From Leptospira wolffii serovar Khorat str. Khorat-H2 (GTDB lineage: Bacteria > Spirochaetota > Leptospiria > Leptospirales > Leptospiraceae): 64,000 nucleotides of DNA. The stretch lies in contig NZ_AKWX02000013.1 in assembly GCF_000306115.2 (NCBI RefSeq), forward strand, positions 283,033 through 347,032, written 5' to 3'. A program made the position numbers and the translations under genes. This document shows, in pieces, positions 10,977 through 19,787 of the stretch. The notes beneath the pieces were generated by a model. That model had not been told where the DNA came from. It searched no databases and worked only from the letters and a program-made list of their open reading frames with translations. Numbering within the stretch: position 1 is the stretch's first letter; each line of letters starts with the position of its first letter.

Positions 10977-13900
10977 AGATCGCCTTCATTATGGGTTCGT
11001 AAAGTTTCAAACAAAGGGCAAAGTCCCCTTCCGTGACGTAATCCTGCGGATAGGAGAGAAGTCTAAGGACCCGGTCCAAATAGATTTCCGGATCGTATTG
11101 AACGGATTCCTTCGCCCAAATCAGATATTCTTCGGAAAGCTCCCGAAATGAATCTTGGTCTTCCTGCGCTGAGGAATTCGAACGGTCCGGAAAGTCCTCC
11201 CATAATTTCGGGGAGATTAGCGAGGATTTGGGTTCTAAAAATTCCGTGATCAGGTCGTCTAAAAATTTTTTTCTAATATTCTCCTGTCCCTTTCGGTTCA
11301 TGGGTAAGACTACAGGAGAATCTCCGTACCCTAAAATCGCGATCACGGATCTAGGATGGGAATTCCCGGACAAGCGATCCAATAAACATTGCGCCAAGTA
11401 GGGCTCTATTAGATTTTTTAATTTCTTGGAAGAATTCGGATATATGAATAAAATCGAATCCTCTCCGTTAGCCTCTTTCTTGAGCAGAATATTCTCCTTG
11501 AGGCCTTGCAGATCCAAGGAAAATTCCTTCTTTTTCCAGGGAACGGAAGGCAGGGCTAATAAAGGTTCCTTCTTCTGAGAAGCGCCGAAAGACAAACCGG
11601 TATAGACTTTGGAACCGGAAAGAGTTTCCTCTAGAGAACTCGCTAGATCGCGGATCTTACGAGCCTTGGAAAGAAACTCCACATCTCGATAAATTCCTCT
11701 TGGGGTCATTCCTTTCTTTTCCCAGAGAAAAAAGACGTCCTTTAAAGAATCGTACAGATTCCTAGGTTCGAAATTCTCCCTTGGACGCAGACTATCGTTC
11801 CAAATATCCGATAAAAACCCGAGTTCGTTCGAAATCCGAAACGGTTCCTCCGATTTCGTATCGGTCTCTGAAATTTCCTCCACATATAATCCGAATCTTC
11901 TCTGCATATGATAGGCGAGGGGGGATTTGCAGAATTTTACAAGTTCGTTCCAATCTATTTCCTTCGTTTCGCCGACGTTCTGAATCGCCGAGATCGCAGG
12001 GGAGGAATCCGCTCCTAAAATCTTTTTAGAATATAATATGCGATCGGAATCCGAACCGTGTATGAGCGATGAGGATAGATCGTAATTTTTCAGGAAATCG
12101 TTTCGAGCTTCCGTCTCGGAAGAGGAAAAATATTCCTTACTATGCTTATTCAAGGGGACCTTAGAACGCAAATGACTTTCCGGAAGAAGAACATTCTCCT
12201 TTAGAGCCTGCTCGATCAGAAGGAGAGAAGAGGACGGAGCAATACTTTCATCATTCGTAATATTCTCCGAAACGAAGGACAGCACCAAACTCTCTTTGGC
12301 GGAAAGAATCGTTTCGTATAACAGGGATTCGTTCAGGGAACGCAGACCGATATCTCCTTCTCTGGGAGAAATATGCCTTAAGTTAAAAGCGGACTTATCG
12401 TCCGAACCGGGAAACAATCCTTCTCCCAGGCCCAAAATATAGATATGACGAAAAGGAATCGGGCGCATGGGCTGGAGAGCGGAAACCGTGATCCCTCCGG
12501 TAAGGTATTTTCCTTTTCTGACTTGGATCTCTTGCGAAGACTGCTTCACGAAAGCTTCCAGGAATCGGATTCTATCCTTAGGATCTTTGGGATCCCAATC
12601 AAAGTCCTTGAGTTCCTCGAAGGAATCCCTCAAATTCAATTCTATCTCTTCCTCCTCCGATTCGGGAATCTTGGAAGTAAGAATCTCCGACACCAAGGAA
12701 AGGAAGGATTCCAAAATCGAAGATCCGTCCATCTTCGGATCAGAGAGCCTCTTTTGGAATCCGTTCAGACTGCGTGATATTCTAGCCCAAATCGAGATCC
12801 AAAGTTCCGAAGACTCGGATCCGGAATCGTAAGGAGAAACGGGAAGAGAAAATTCTTCCTCCTCGGGCAATATGTAGCCCGCAGCCAATCGTACAAAACC
12901 TTTCCGAAAGGAAAAGGAAACCGGTTCGGATTCTTCCGTGAAATCGTCCTGGTAAAGTTCCAGATTCTCCGCAAGTAAAGACCATTCCTCCACTGTGATC
13001 GAATCGATCCCCCATTTGGATTGGAAACAAGGACTCTTAAAAAGCTGAAAGAGATCCGCCCTGGATCTTTGTCCGGATAAAAGAGGAAATAGCGAAAGAA
13101 CGGCACTAGTATACTTACTCGCCTCTCCCGCGAGAACGTCCCGTATCGTATAAGCCAAGGTTCTTGTTCCCACCTTGGATTCTTTTTGGGACAGCTTGGC
13201 GATTATCCCTCCGTCGAATACCGTTTCGATCGCGGGACGATAAGAAGCCAGATCCGCGCAGAAGATTCCGAAATCGGTCAATTTAGTCTCGGGAGAATCG
13301 GATAGCTTGGCCAAGATATTCTGGAAGACAGCCTCGACCTCTCTTTGCTTCCCGGGAGCTTCCAGAATCGTAAGGCTTCGATCGGGAGGAAGTCGATCCT
13401 TATTCAAGGATCCATAAATTAAATATTTCTGAAATTTCCCGAGAACGCTTTCCTTTACGGATTGCTTCGAAGCGCCTGAATTTTTTAGGTCTACGAATTC
13501 GGCACCGGCCTTTTCCCAAGTCTTTCTCAGAGAACGGAACGGGTTGGCCCAGTTCCTACATATCTCGGATCTTTCCCGCCCCGGAACCTCCGAATCCTGC
13601 GGGATTCCGAATTGATATACTTTTAGATTCACTTCGGGCAATAGATTCCGAAAAATAGCGATATAGGTTCCCGATAATTGGGATAATGCGAAAAGGTGCA
13701 AATCGATAGGAGGGCCCGTAGGAGCCTTTTCCTCATCGGTTCCTATTTTCATCGAATAGGAAATCAGATTTTCCTTCTGTGACGATTCGGAAATATAAGA
13801 ATATAATTCTTTTTGAAAGAAGAAGATTTCGGATTGGGTCGCGATCTCTTCCCAGATATCCTCTCCCGGCACCCTTAAAAGGGAATATTTCTCGCCGGTC

Positions 13901-14376
13901 CAATTCCGGATCCAGTCCTGACGGTGTAATTCGTAGTCCTTGAAGTATTTGGCCATTCTTCCCGAAAGATCCAAGAGTCGATCCGGATCGGGAGTCTCTC
14001 TGCCTTTAGGAAGCAGATACGATTTTAGAATCGGATATTTCCGGATCAGATCGGGAGACCTCAATAGAACGGAGTAAATCTGGAACTTTCTGCTATCGTT
14101 TTGTAGAAAGGGTCTGGATCTAGAATCGATATTCGGGGAGAATTTACCTAGTAGCAATTCTTCCAGAATTTTTTCGAGAAACAGAAACCTAAGATTGAAC
14201 ACCACTCCGGATCTTCTCACAAGATCCAGATACAACCAAGTCTCCATACTCTTATTGGGAATCACGATTAAAGGGGAATGCAATCCTCTCTCCCTACGGA
14301 TCTCTTCCCGGATGGATTCGTGTAAGGATCCCGAAAGGTCGGAAAGATCGTCTGATCCGAAAACAGTAATGGACAT
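10963..14376 (-). CDS. recC: Exodeoxyribonuclease V subunit RecC
   Basis: 1137-residue RecC, the subunit that in characterised enzymes splits the duplex and scans for Chi. It has the two SF1-like helicase folds but no working Walker A, as expected of RecC. Recognisable stretches are the N-terminal LIVIPNKSMETWLYLDL, the central GGITVSALQPMRPIPFRHIYILGLGEGLFPG and the following LRDIGLRSLNE-like segment. The gene starts 6 bp after a small secreted-protein gene and overlaps recB by 14 bp. Confidence 0.94.
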   Translation of the reverse strand: MSITVFGSDDLSDLSGSLHESIREEIRRERGLHSPLIVIPNKSMETWLYLDLVRRSGVVFNLRFLFLEKILEELLLGKFSPNIDSRSRPFLQNDSRKFQIYSVLLRSPDLIRKYPILKSYLLPKGRETPDPDRLLDLSGRMAKYFKDYELHRQDWIRNWTGEKYSLLRVPGEDIWEEIATQSEIFFFQKELYSYISESSQKENLISYSMKIGTDEEKAPTGPPIDLHLFALSQLSGTYIAIFRNLLPEVNLKVYQFGIPQDSEVPGRERSEICRNWANPFRSLRKTWEKAGAEFVDLKNSGASKQSVKESVLGKFQKYLIYGSLNKDRLPPDRSLTILEAPGKQREVEAVFQNILAKLSDSPETKLTDFGIFCADLASYRPAIETVFDGGIIAKLSQKESKVGTRTLAYTIRDVLAGEASKYTSAVLSLFPLLSGQRSRADLFQLFKSPCFQSKWGIDSITVEEWSLLAENLELYQDDFTEESEPVSFSFRKGFVRLAAGYILPEEEEFSLPVSPYDSGSESSELWISIWARISRSLNGFQKRLSDPKMDGSSILESFLSLVSEILTSKIPESEEEEIELNLRDSFEELKDFDWDPKDPKDRIRFLEAFVKQSSQEIQVRKGKYLTGGITVSALQPMRPIPFRHIYILGLGEGLFPGSDDKSAFNLRHISPREGDIGLRSLNESLLYETILSAKESLVLSFVSENITNDESIAPSSSLLLIEQALKENVLLPESHLRSKVPLNKHSKEYFSSSETEARNDFLKNYDLSSSLIHGSDSDRILYSKKILGADSSPAISAIQNVGETKEIDWNELVKFCKSPLAYHMQRRFGLYVEEISETDTKSEEPFRISNELGFLSDIWNDSLRPRENFEPRNLYDSLKDVFFLWEKKGMTPRGIYRDVEFLSKARKIRDLASSLEETLSGSKVYTGLSFGASQKKEPLLALPSVPWKKKEFSLDLQGLKENILLKKEANGEDSILFIYPNSSKKLKNLIEPYLAQCLLDRLSGNSHPRSVIAILGYGDSPVVLPMNRKGQENIRKKFLDDLITEFLEPKSSLISPKLWEDFPDRSNSSAQEDQDSFRELSEEYLIWAKESVQYDPEIYLDRVLRLLSYPQDYVTEGDFALCLKLYEPIMKAIYAKE

Positions 14377-14382
14377 GAGGCC

Positions 14383-15021
14383 TTATTTCAGGAGAGCTTC
14401 GAAATAATCGATGCTATCGTAGCGATTCGTAACGAGCTGGTCCGGTATGTATTTCAAATATTCCAAAAGGTTTCCGTCTTTTTTCAAAAGTCTCAAAAAA
14501 TTTCCCGCCTGATAAACGGAACCGGATCCGCTACAGAATTTTTCCAAATCCACGATCTTTTCCTCGTCCCCGTCGGCGCATTTCGCCAAAGGAAGAAGGT
14601 GTCTGGAGGCCTCGGAAAAAGACATTACATAATAATAATTAAGTTCCCCGTTCTTACCGAAGGAATAATTGATGCAGGATTCTCCGATGCAGGAACTGAA
14701 TTCGAAAGGATTCATATCGGAAACCTTCTTGAATTGGCTTAACGGTATAAAATCATATTTGCCGACCCAGCCGGAGACGCATCTTTCTCCCTCGCAACGC
14801 CCGGTTCTGATTTCGAATAACTCGTTCCCCTGAGCGTCCTTTTTCTTATTCAGGATTTCCACGATTTCCAGTTCGTCCAACGGAACCTTTTTCTTGGAAT
14901 CTCCTCCCAAACCAGGGAGATCCACGTTTTGCATTACGATGACCGCTTCTTCGGATAAGATCGGGCCGGAAAGAAAAAATAAGGATAGGATTAAGAATGG
15001 GAAATATTTGCGTTTGGACAT
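14383..15021 (-). CDS. Exported SH3-like domain protein
   Basis: 212 residues. A Sec signal peptide (MSKRKYFPFLILSLFFLSGPILS) is followed by a bacterial SH3-like module covering about 28-95, containing LDELEIVEIL, LFEIRTG and VSGWVGKYDFIPLS. The second half has three cysteines (SCIGESC and a later C) that could form disulfides. Such modules often bind peptidoglycan or protein partners in the periplasm. Ligand unknown. It lies in the same minus-strand run as recC, 6 bp upstream, although its role looks unrelated to DNA repair. Confidence 0.75.
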   Translation of the reverse strand: MSKRKYFPFLILSLFFLSGPILSEEAVIVMQNVDLPGLGGDSKKKVPLDELEIVEILNKKKDAQGNELFEIRTGRCEGERCVSGWVGKYDFIPLSQFKKVSDMNPFEFSSCIGESCINYSFGKNGELNYYYVMSFSEASRHLLPLAKCADGDEEKIVDLEKFCSGSGSVYQAGNFLRLLKKDGNLLEYLKYIPDQLVTNRYDSIDYFEALLK

Positions 15022-15030
15022 CTTTGAAAA

Positions 15031-15525
15031 TCAAAAGTCCTTCTGTGGATTCACATTATAATAGGACTGGATCCCTCGGGATAGAGTGTAGAATAAATAC
15101 CAAAACATAGAGATCGCCGAGTCCGCAAAGAAAAGAATCGCTTCATTCCCCGAACCTTGTTTGTCCATTTCTACGATTGGACTTTTCGGGATCGAGAGTT
15201 CGAGAAGGAATACGCCTAGTACAGCTAAGGCAAAACAATGGACGAGAAGAATGTACCGTATCGCTTTCCAAGAGCCCGCTACGGTGACTCGGAGATATCT
15301 CATGAAAATCAGGGTGAATACGAGTATCGTGAAAAACCCGTAGAAAATACGAGCGAACCATCCCGTAGGATCTTTTTCCAAATAAAGAGAGGCGCTGCAA
15401 CCCAGGCCGGCGGTGGCCCAGACTCCTAAGATAATTCGAAGAACGCAATAGCCGGAGAAGATTTTCAGAATCAAAGAGAAATCACCGTTTTGAAAAATGG
15501 GTGGCAGCTTTTTGGGAAACTGCAT
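15031..15525 (-). CDS. Four-helix integral membrane protein, DUF2569-like
   Basis: About 164 residues from the ATG at 15525; an upstream TTG at 15564 would add 13 residues. Four hydrophobic helices (near KIFSGYCVLRIILGVWA, FYGFFTILVFTLIFM, YILLVHCFALAVLGVFLL and SAISMFWYLFYTLS) and the closing WYLFYTLSRGIQSYY resemble DUF2569 membrane proteins, but the match is by eye. It is the first gene of the run leading through the SH3-like protein to recCBD, 9 bp upstream of the next gene. Function unknown. Confidence 0.65.
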   Translation of the reverse strand: MQFPKKLPPIFQNGDFSLILKIFSGYCVLRIILGVWATAGLGCSASLYLEKDPTGWFARIFYGFFTILVFTLIFMRYLRVTVAGSWKAIRYILLVHCFALAVLGVFLLELSIPKSPIVEMDKQGSGNEAILFFADSAISMFWYLFYTLSRGIQSYYNVNPQKDF

Positions 15526-15726
15526 GCATAAGAGGGAGACTGAAAGCTCAGGTCTTTTTTTCAAGCCGGAACATTCTTCTCATGAGACCTTCCGACCGAA
15601 AGATCGAAAATCCTGAGAGAGAGGGCGAATCGCCTTTCTCCGGAATCTAATGCGACATAATGCTGATTATCGGAAGTAAGGGCCTTCTCAATAAGGATCG
15701 ATAGGCCAATCCCGCCGTGTCTTCAC

Positions 15727-15756
15727 CCGTATTTGTAGTACCTTCTACAAATACGG
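15727..15756 (-). terminator. Stem-loop overlapping the SDR stop codon
   Basis: A perfect 12-bp stem (15727-15738 with 15745-15756) and a 6-nt loop. On the minus strand the left arm is made of the last codons and the TAG stop of the SDR gene. No T-run follows on the minus strand, so it may protect the mRNA 3' end rather than be a classical terminator. Its loop region shares a 15-base core with the hairpin at 37788. Confidence 0.55.
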
Positions 15757-16587
15757 CGCCAGAATCCGATTCGTGGCCTCTCGGATCTTAGATCTAAGCC
15801 CCGAATCCAGGGCGATTCCTTTCCAGGGAAGTTCTTTACGACCGTCGAAATACTTTCCCGAGACCTTTTCCAGACCCGGAGCATCCGCAAGATAAATGGA
15901 GGTTTGGGCTCCTTCTTCCGGGCTGATGAAGAATAGATTCTGGATCCCTGCGAAAATCAATCTCAAGGGACCGGATACATCCCTAAAAAGAGAACTCCGT
16001 ACCACCCCTGGATGCAATGCGTTGATCGTGACCTTACTTCCTGTTCGTAGTTCCTCCGCCAAATCCATCGTGAAGAACGCATTATAAAGCTTGGAATCCG
16101 AATATGCTCCCATCCAGGAGAATTTGATCCTCTTATCTAGGTCCTCGGGATCCGGATTCCCATTTTTATGTAATTTGGAACTTACGACTACGATTCTTCC
16201 CTGGGAGGATTTTTCAAGATTCGGAAGTAGAATCCTCGTAAGTAAAGAATGAGCTAGATGGTTGACCGCGAAATTCAGCTCGTAACCGTCAGAAGATTCC
16301 TTTCTTCGCAAAGGCATCACTCCGGCGTTATTGATAAGACAGTCTATGACCGGATACCTTTCCTTCAACTCCCGACCGATCCGTTGCACGTCTTTTAAGG
16401 AAGATAGATCGCCTATCACGTATTCCACTCTCGTGCTTCCGGGAATCTTAGCGGCTTCTTCTATTATCTTATCCGCTTTTTCCTTACTTCTCGCTACTAG
16501 AGTGATAGCCCATCCTCTTTCCGCTAGACCTTGTACCGTGGCTCTCCCGATTCCTTCCGTTCCGCCGGTGATAATGACGCGCTTCAA
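15745..16587 (-). CDS. Short-chain dehydrogenase/reductase
   Basis: 280-residue classical SDR oxidoreductase. The cofactor motif TGGTEGIGRA is at 7-16, INNAGVMP near 85, the catalytic serine lies in VVVSSKLH and the active-site YSDSK near 162. The C-terminal tail resembles retinol dehydrogenase-like SDRs; substrate unknown. The start is a TTG at 16587 preceded by a strong Shine-Dalgarno stretch (GGGAGGAAAAG) with suitable spacing, which decides it over internal ATGs. It stands alone, 33 bp after the cysteine-rich protein gene. Confidence 0.9.
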   Translation of the reverse strand: MKRVIITGGTEGIGRATVQGLAERGWAITLVARSKEKADKIIEEAAKIPGSTRVEYVIGDLSSLKDVQRIGRELKERYPVIDCLINNAGVMPLRRKESSDGYELNFAVNHLAHSLLTRILLPNLEKSSQGRIVVVSSKLHKNGNPDPEDLDKRIKFSWMGAYSDSKLYNAFFTMDLAEELRTGSKVTINALHPGVVRSSLFRDVSGPLRLIFAGIQNLFFISPEEGAQTSIYLADAPGLEKVSGKYFDGRKELPWKGIALDSGLRSKIREATNRILAPYL

Positions 16588-16620
16588 ATTCTTTTCCTCC
16601 CTAGGATCATTCGAATATAA

Positions 16621-17007
16621 TTATAATGCTTTGGACTTAGACGGATCCGACTTTTTAGGAAGAAGATCTTTGCATCTCTTACTTAAGTAGTCCGAATTTT
16701 CCGAAAGACAACGTATCACATTTTTGCCCTTGTCCGAACAAAATTTGTCTCGGTCTTCCTTACAGGCCTCTAGCCGCTGTTTGGCGAGCTCCCGGATTTC
16801 CCCGATCAAAGCCTTACATTCCTCTCCTAAGGAATCCTCCTTGTCTTTGAGGCAATTGATAGTCTCCCCTTTAGGGACGGTTTTGCAGAATTTTTCAACG
16901 TCCTGTTTGCAGGAGTCCTTATGCGCGTGAGGCGCACCTTCTTCGTGAGCGTATACTGAGAACGAGATCCAGAAAAAAAGGCATAGATGCGCCGTAAGTT
17001 GTTTCAT
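16621..17007 (-). CDS. Secreted cysteine-rich repeat protein (GLG1-type repeats)
   Basis: 128 residues from the ATG at 17007 (MKQLTAHLCLFFWISFSVYA, a signal peptide). An upstream start at 17079 would bury the signal peptide and is rejected. The mature part has two copies of a Cys-rich repeat: CKQDVEKFCKTV...INCLKDKEDSLGEEC and CKEDRDKFCSDK...IRCLSENSDYLSKRC. This spacing matches the Golgi-apparatus cysteine-rich (GLG1) repeat also found in bacterial exported proteins. Probably a disulfide-bonded periplasmic or surface protein. A histidine-rich AHEEGAPHAHK follows the cleavage site and might bind metal. Confidence 0.75.
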   Translation of the reverse strand: MKQLTAHLCLFFWISFSVYAHEEGAPHAHKDSCKQDVEKFCKTVPKGETINCLKDKEDSLGEECKALIGEIRELAKQRLEACKEDRDKFCSDKGKNVIRCLSENSDYLSKRCKDLLPKKSDPSKSKAL

Positions 17008-17531
17008 TCTGACTCCAAAAAACTTTATCAATCCCATACAACGTCGACTCAGACCTTGAAAAAGTATTTCGGTTTCCACCTTTTGATATTCTTTCGAAAG
17101 GGAGTCCCATTCTTACCACGAGAAGCCGTATAATTCTTGTAGCCGATTCTGTGATGGCCTTCGAAAAACAGCCAAGATTCGCGTATACTACAATCTTCTT
17201 TCACTTCTTTTAATAATATTCGAGCGCTCTCAGTCGTTTTTATGATAGGATGAGATTTGTGAATTTACGTAGATTCTTGTCCATACAGTGCCTAGTGCTT
17301 CAACTCATGAGGTTGCATACACTTCGTCGGACCCGTGTTCAAGAAACTTAGTATACTTTAAGGGGCTTGCATCTTCTGAACAGATAATTTATTTTGCAAA
17401 TAGGGGATTTTTGTTTTTTCCGCACTCTATCGGAAAAAGAGTTTCGGTATTGATCCAGGTAGAGAACACTATCCACCTATTCAGATAGAAAAAACACCGC
17501 AAGGGTGAAACAGAAATCGCAAGGCAAGGAT
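17008..17531. other. Long intergenic region without a convincing gene
   Basis: About 520 bp between two divergent genes. Short open frames exist but none has a supported start or recognisable protein. The only structure I see is an 8-bp stem (17415-17422 with 17431-17438, TTTTTCCG/CGGAAAAA). It probably holds the promoters of both flanking genes, but no clear -35/-10 pair stood out. Confidence 0.4.
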
Positions 17532-18044
17532 ATGGATTACGAAAAGGAAAAAAAGAAACTTCTCTCTGCGAAAACGCCAGAGCAGTATATTGAATTTTCC
17601 ATCAAATCAAAGTTAGAAGGACCCAAGAAGTCCAGTATTACCACAGAATGGTTAAATAAATCCGGTTATTCAATAGATGACATAAAATATGCAAGAAATA
17701 GGCACCCTTTTTGGAGAGAAAAAAGAAATAAGGGCTCCTATGAAAGAAATAGCCGTCGTCTAGAGTATCACAATTACTACAAAACCGACGAGAAGATCGT
17801 ATGGGACGAAGCCAAATTATCCAAGTTCTACGATCTCAATCAGGAAGGTAATGCGGATCATGAATTGGCTAGGATCTTCAAGACTTCCATTCCTGCAGTG
17901 AATCATATTCGCAGAAAATTCCGCTTCTCCACTATCCTTCTGGAATTGGAAAAAAAGAAACCGAATAAGGCTGCAGTAATCAAACTAAGCAACCATTCAG
18001 AATCGGTTCTGAAGCGACTAATCAAAGAAAAAGGGAAAAAATAA
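17532..18044 (+). CDS. Small basic protein with helix-turn-helix-like segment
   Basis: About 170 residues from an ATG at 17532 preceded by an AAGG Shine-Dalgarno; a GTG at 17505 is possible. The protein is highly charged and lysine-rich. The segment GNADHELARIFKTSIPAVNHIRRKF (about 115-138) has the shape of a helix-turn-helix, so DNA binding is plausible. The first half (WLNKSGYSIDDIKYARNRHPFWREKR) looks like a second helical unit. No family recognised and no linked partner. Confidence 0.6.
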   Translation: MDYEKEKKKLLSAKTPEQYIEFSIKSKLEGPKKSSITTEWLNKSGYSIDDIKYARNRHPFWREKRNKGSYERNSRRLEYHNYYKTDEKIVWDEAKLSKFYDLNQEGNADHELARIFKTSIPAVNHIRRKFRFSTILLELEKKKPNKAAVIKLSNHSESVLKRLIKEKGKK

Positions 18045-18232
18045 AATCCCTCTCTCGCTTCCTTTTCAAAAAGGATATGCGAGTCTAAAATGCGAAATCC
18101 ATTCAACCGCTTGAGCCTGGTCCTAGGGAGGAATCCCTCGGACAGGCGACCATCCCTATTCTCTCCCAATCCCGCGAAACACTTGCAGATCGCCGAGGTC
18201 TCAGAAATTTGGAATAATCCGTTCCAAATACG

Positions 18233-19651
18233 ATGCAAATTAGAAACTTATCAATAATTTTTTTCCTACTCTTAGTAAATTCCTTCCTGATCGGCGCCCC
18301 CGTAGACGACTTTTTGACCCCCGAGCCGACTTCGGAAAGAAAGACCAAAAAATCCGGGGAAAATTCTACCGCTCCCGAGAAACGCGAAATCCCTAAGGAA
18401 GAGGAAACTAAACCTTCTCCCGCAATTCATTCTAAGAAGGAGAAGGAAGAATCCGTCGCCTCCCAATCTTCTTCCACTTCTTCTCATAAATCCAAAAGGG
18501 TGCAGAGAAGGAAGAAATCCAAAACCGCGTCCAAGAAGGTCTCTCCGACCGAAAAAGGAAAAGAAGAGAAGGTCGCTCTTCCCAAAAAGTATGAGAATAC
18601 GGTTCCAGGAGTCTCGGATCTTCCTCCTAAAACTTCCTACGATTCTAAGAGCTCCGGAGCGGAATCTCCTGGGCACGGCAAAGGAATCCCGGTACTATGT
18701 TACCATCACTTGGTGGGAAACGGGGATCCGATGGGCGGATACAACTTGGATCCGAATCTTTTGGAGGAGCAATTTAAGTTTCTACAAGGTCTAGGCTACC
18801 AAACGGTTAGTCTGGATCAATTTTACGCGTATATCCAAGGAAAGGCGGGTAACGATTTTCCGAAACGGCCTATTCTTCTTACTTTCGACGACGGCTCCAT
18901 AACCCATAGAAATGTGCTTGTTCCCCTCTTGAAAAAGTACGGCTTCCGAGCTTCCGTCTTCATTTATCCTACCGTTATCTCCAATCCTAAGTACAAATAT
19001 TATCTCAGCTGGGCGGAACTGAAAGACGCCTTGGATAGCGGAGTTCTAGACATCGGATCTCATACGGTATACCATCCCAAACTGCCTGCGATGAAAAGAG
19101 CGGAAATCAGGCAACAGTTACGGGACTCCAAAGCTACTTTAGAAGCCAAGACAGGAAGAAAGATCCAAGATCTTGCCTATCCGTTCGGACTATTCGATGT
19201 GAGAGTCATTGAAGAAGCTAAGGCCGCCGGATACAGAATGGCATTCACGGTGAATCGAGGTAAGAATATTCCCGGTACGGATCCCTATACGGTTCATAGA
19301 GCCTTGATCGCTTGGGGAATCAGCCAAAAGACTTTCAATGCGATTCTAACGACCGCTCCCCCTTCCAAAATTCGCTTGGGGATCGCGGACGGATCCTGGG
19401 TCAATCCGGGAGAAACATTTAACGTAGGAGTGGAAGGATTGGAGCCTTCCTCTATCACGATGCAAATCGGCGGAAAAGATAGAATCGTATCCAGAAAATC
19501 GGATACCGAATATACGGTTCGTATACCGGACTTTCATAAGACTACAAGCTATCCCACAATGGTAATCCGGGGTAAAAGTAAGGCGGGGATCACGAGCGAG
19601 ACTCAGTTTCTATTCGTGAATCGACGAGAGTTCAAAAGAGACCCGGACTGA
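18233..19651 (+). CDS. Exported polysaccharide deacetylase (NodB domain)
   Basis: 472 residues with an N-terminal signal peptide (IRNLSIIFFLLLVNSFLIGA). A 120-residue lysine/serine-rich low-complexity linker follows, then a carbohydrate esterase 4 domain. Catalytic signatures are LLTFDDGS and the metal-binding IGSHTVYHPKL (H-x3-H type). PVLCYHHL starts the domain near 158. A C-terminal beta-rich domain follows (about 375-472). It would remove acetyl or related groups from a cell-wall or surface glycan outside the inner membrane. Monocistronic, with a hairpin just after the stop. Confidence 0.9.
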   Translation: MQIRNLSIIFFLLLVNSFLIGAPVDDFLTPEPTSERKTKKSGENSTAPEKREIPKEEETKPSPAIHSKKEKEESVASQSSSTSSHKSKRVQRRKKSKTASKKVSPTEKGKEEKVALPKKYENTVPGVSDLPPKTSYDSKSSGAESPGHGKGIPVLCYHHLVGNGDPMGGYNLDPNLLEEQFKFLQGLGYQTVSLDQFYAYIQGKAGNDFPKRPILLTFDDGSITHRNVLVPLLKKYGFRASVFIYPTVISNPKYKYYLSWAELKDALDSGVLDIGSHTVYHPKLPAMKRAEIRQQLRDSKATLEAKTGRKIQDLAYPFGLFDVRVIEEAKAAGYRMAFTVNRGKNIPGTDPYTVHRALIAWGISQKTFNAILTTAPPSKIRLGIADGSWVNPGETFNVGVEGLEPSSITMQIGGKDRIVSRKSDTEYTVRIPDFHKTTSYPTMVIRGKSKAGITSETQFLFVNRREFKRDPD

Positions 19652-19661
19652 TCTTCGTTAG

Positions 19662-19688
19662 TCGGATAGGATTCCTATCTTATCCGAT
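19662..19688 (+). terminator. Candidate terminator hairpin after the deacetylase gene
   Basis: TCGGATA at 19662-19668 pairs with TATCCGA at 19681-19687. The inner GATAGG/CCTATC can form an alternative stem. It lies 11 bp after the stop codon and is followed by an AT-rich stretch but no clean T-run. Confidence 0.4.
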
Positions 19689-19787
19689 ATTATACTTAAG
19701 GGAGTATGGTCGGATCTTCTGCAAATCGAAAGAGACTTTAGAAAGTTTTTTGACTGACAACCGCCCCTAGGTAAGAATATTTTCGGT

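Noticed and set aside
17288..17488. 66-codon frame in the long intergenic region
   Set aside because: No ribosome site, no recognisable protein and no conserved start.
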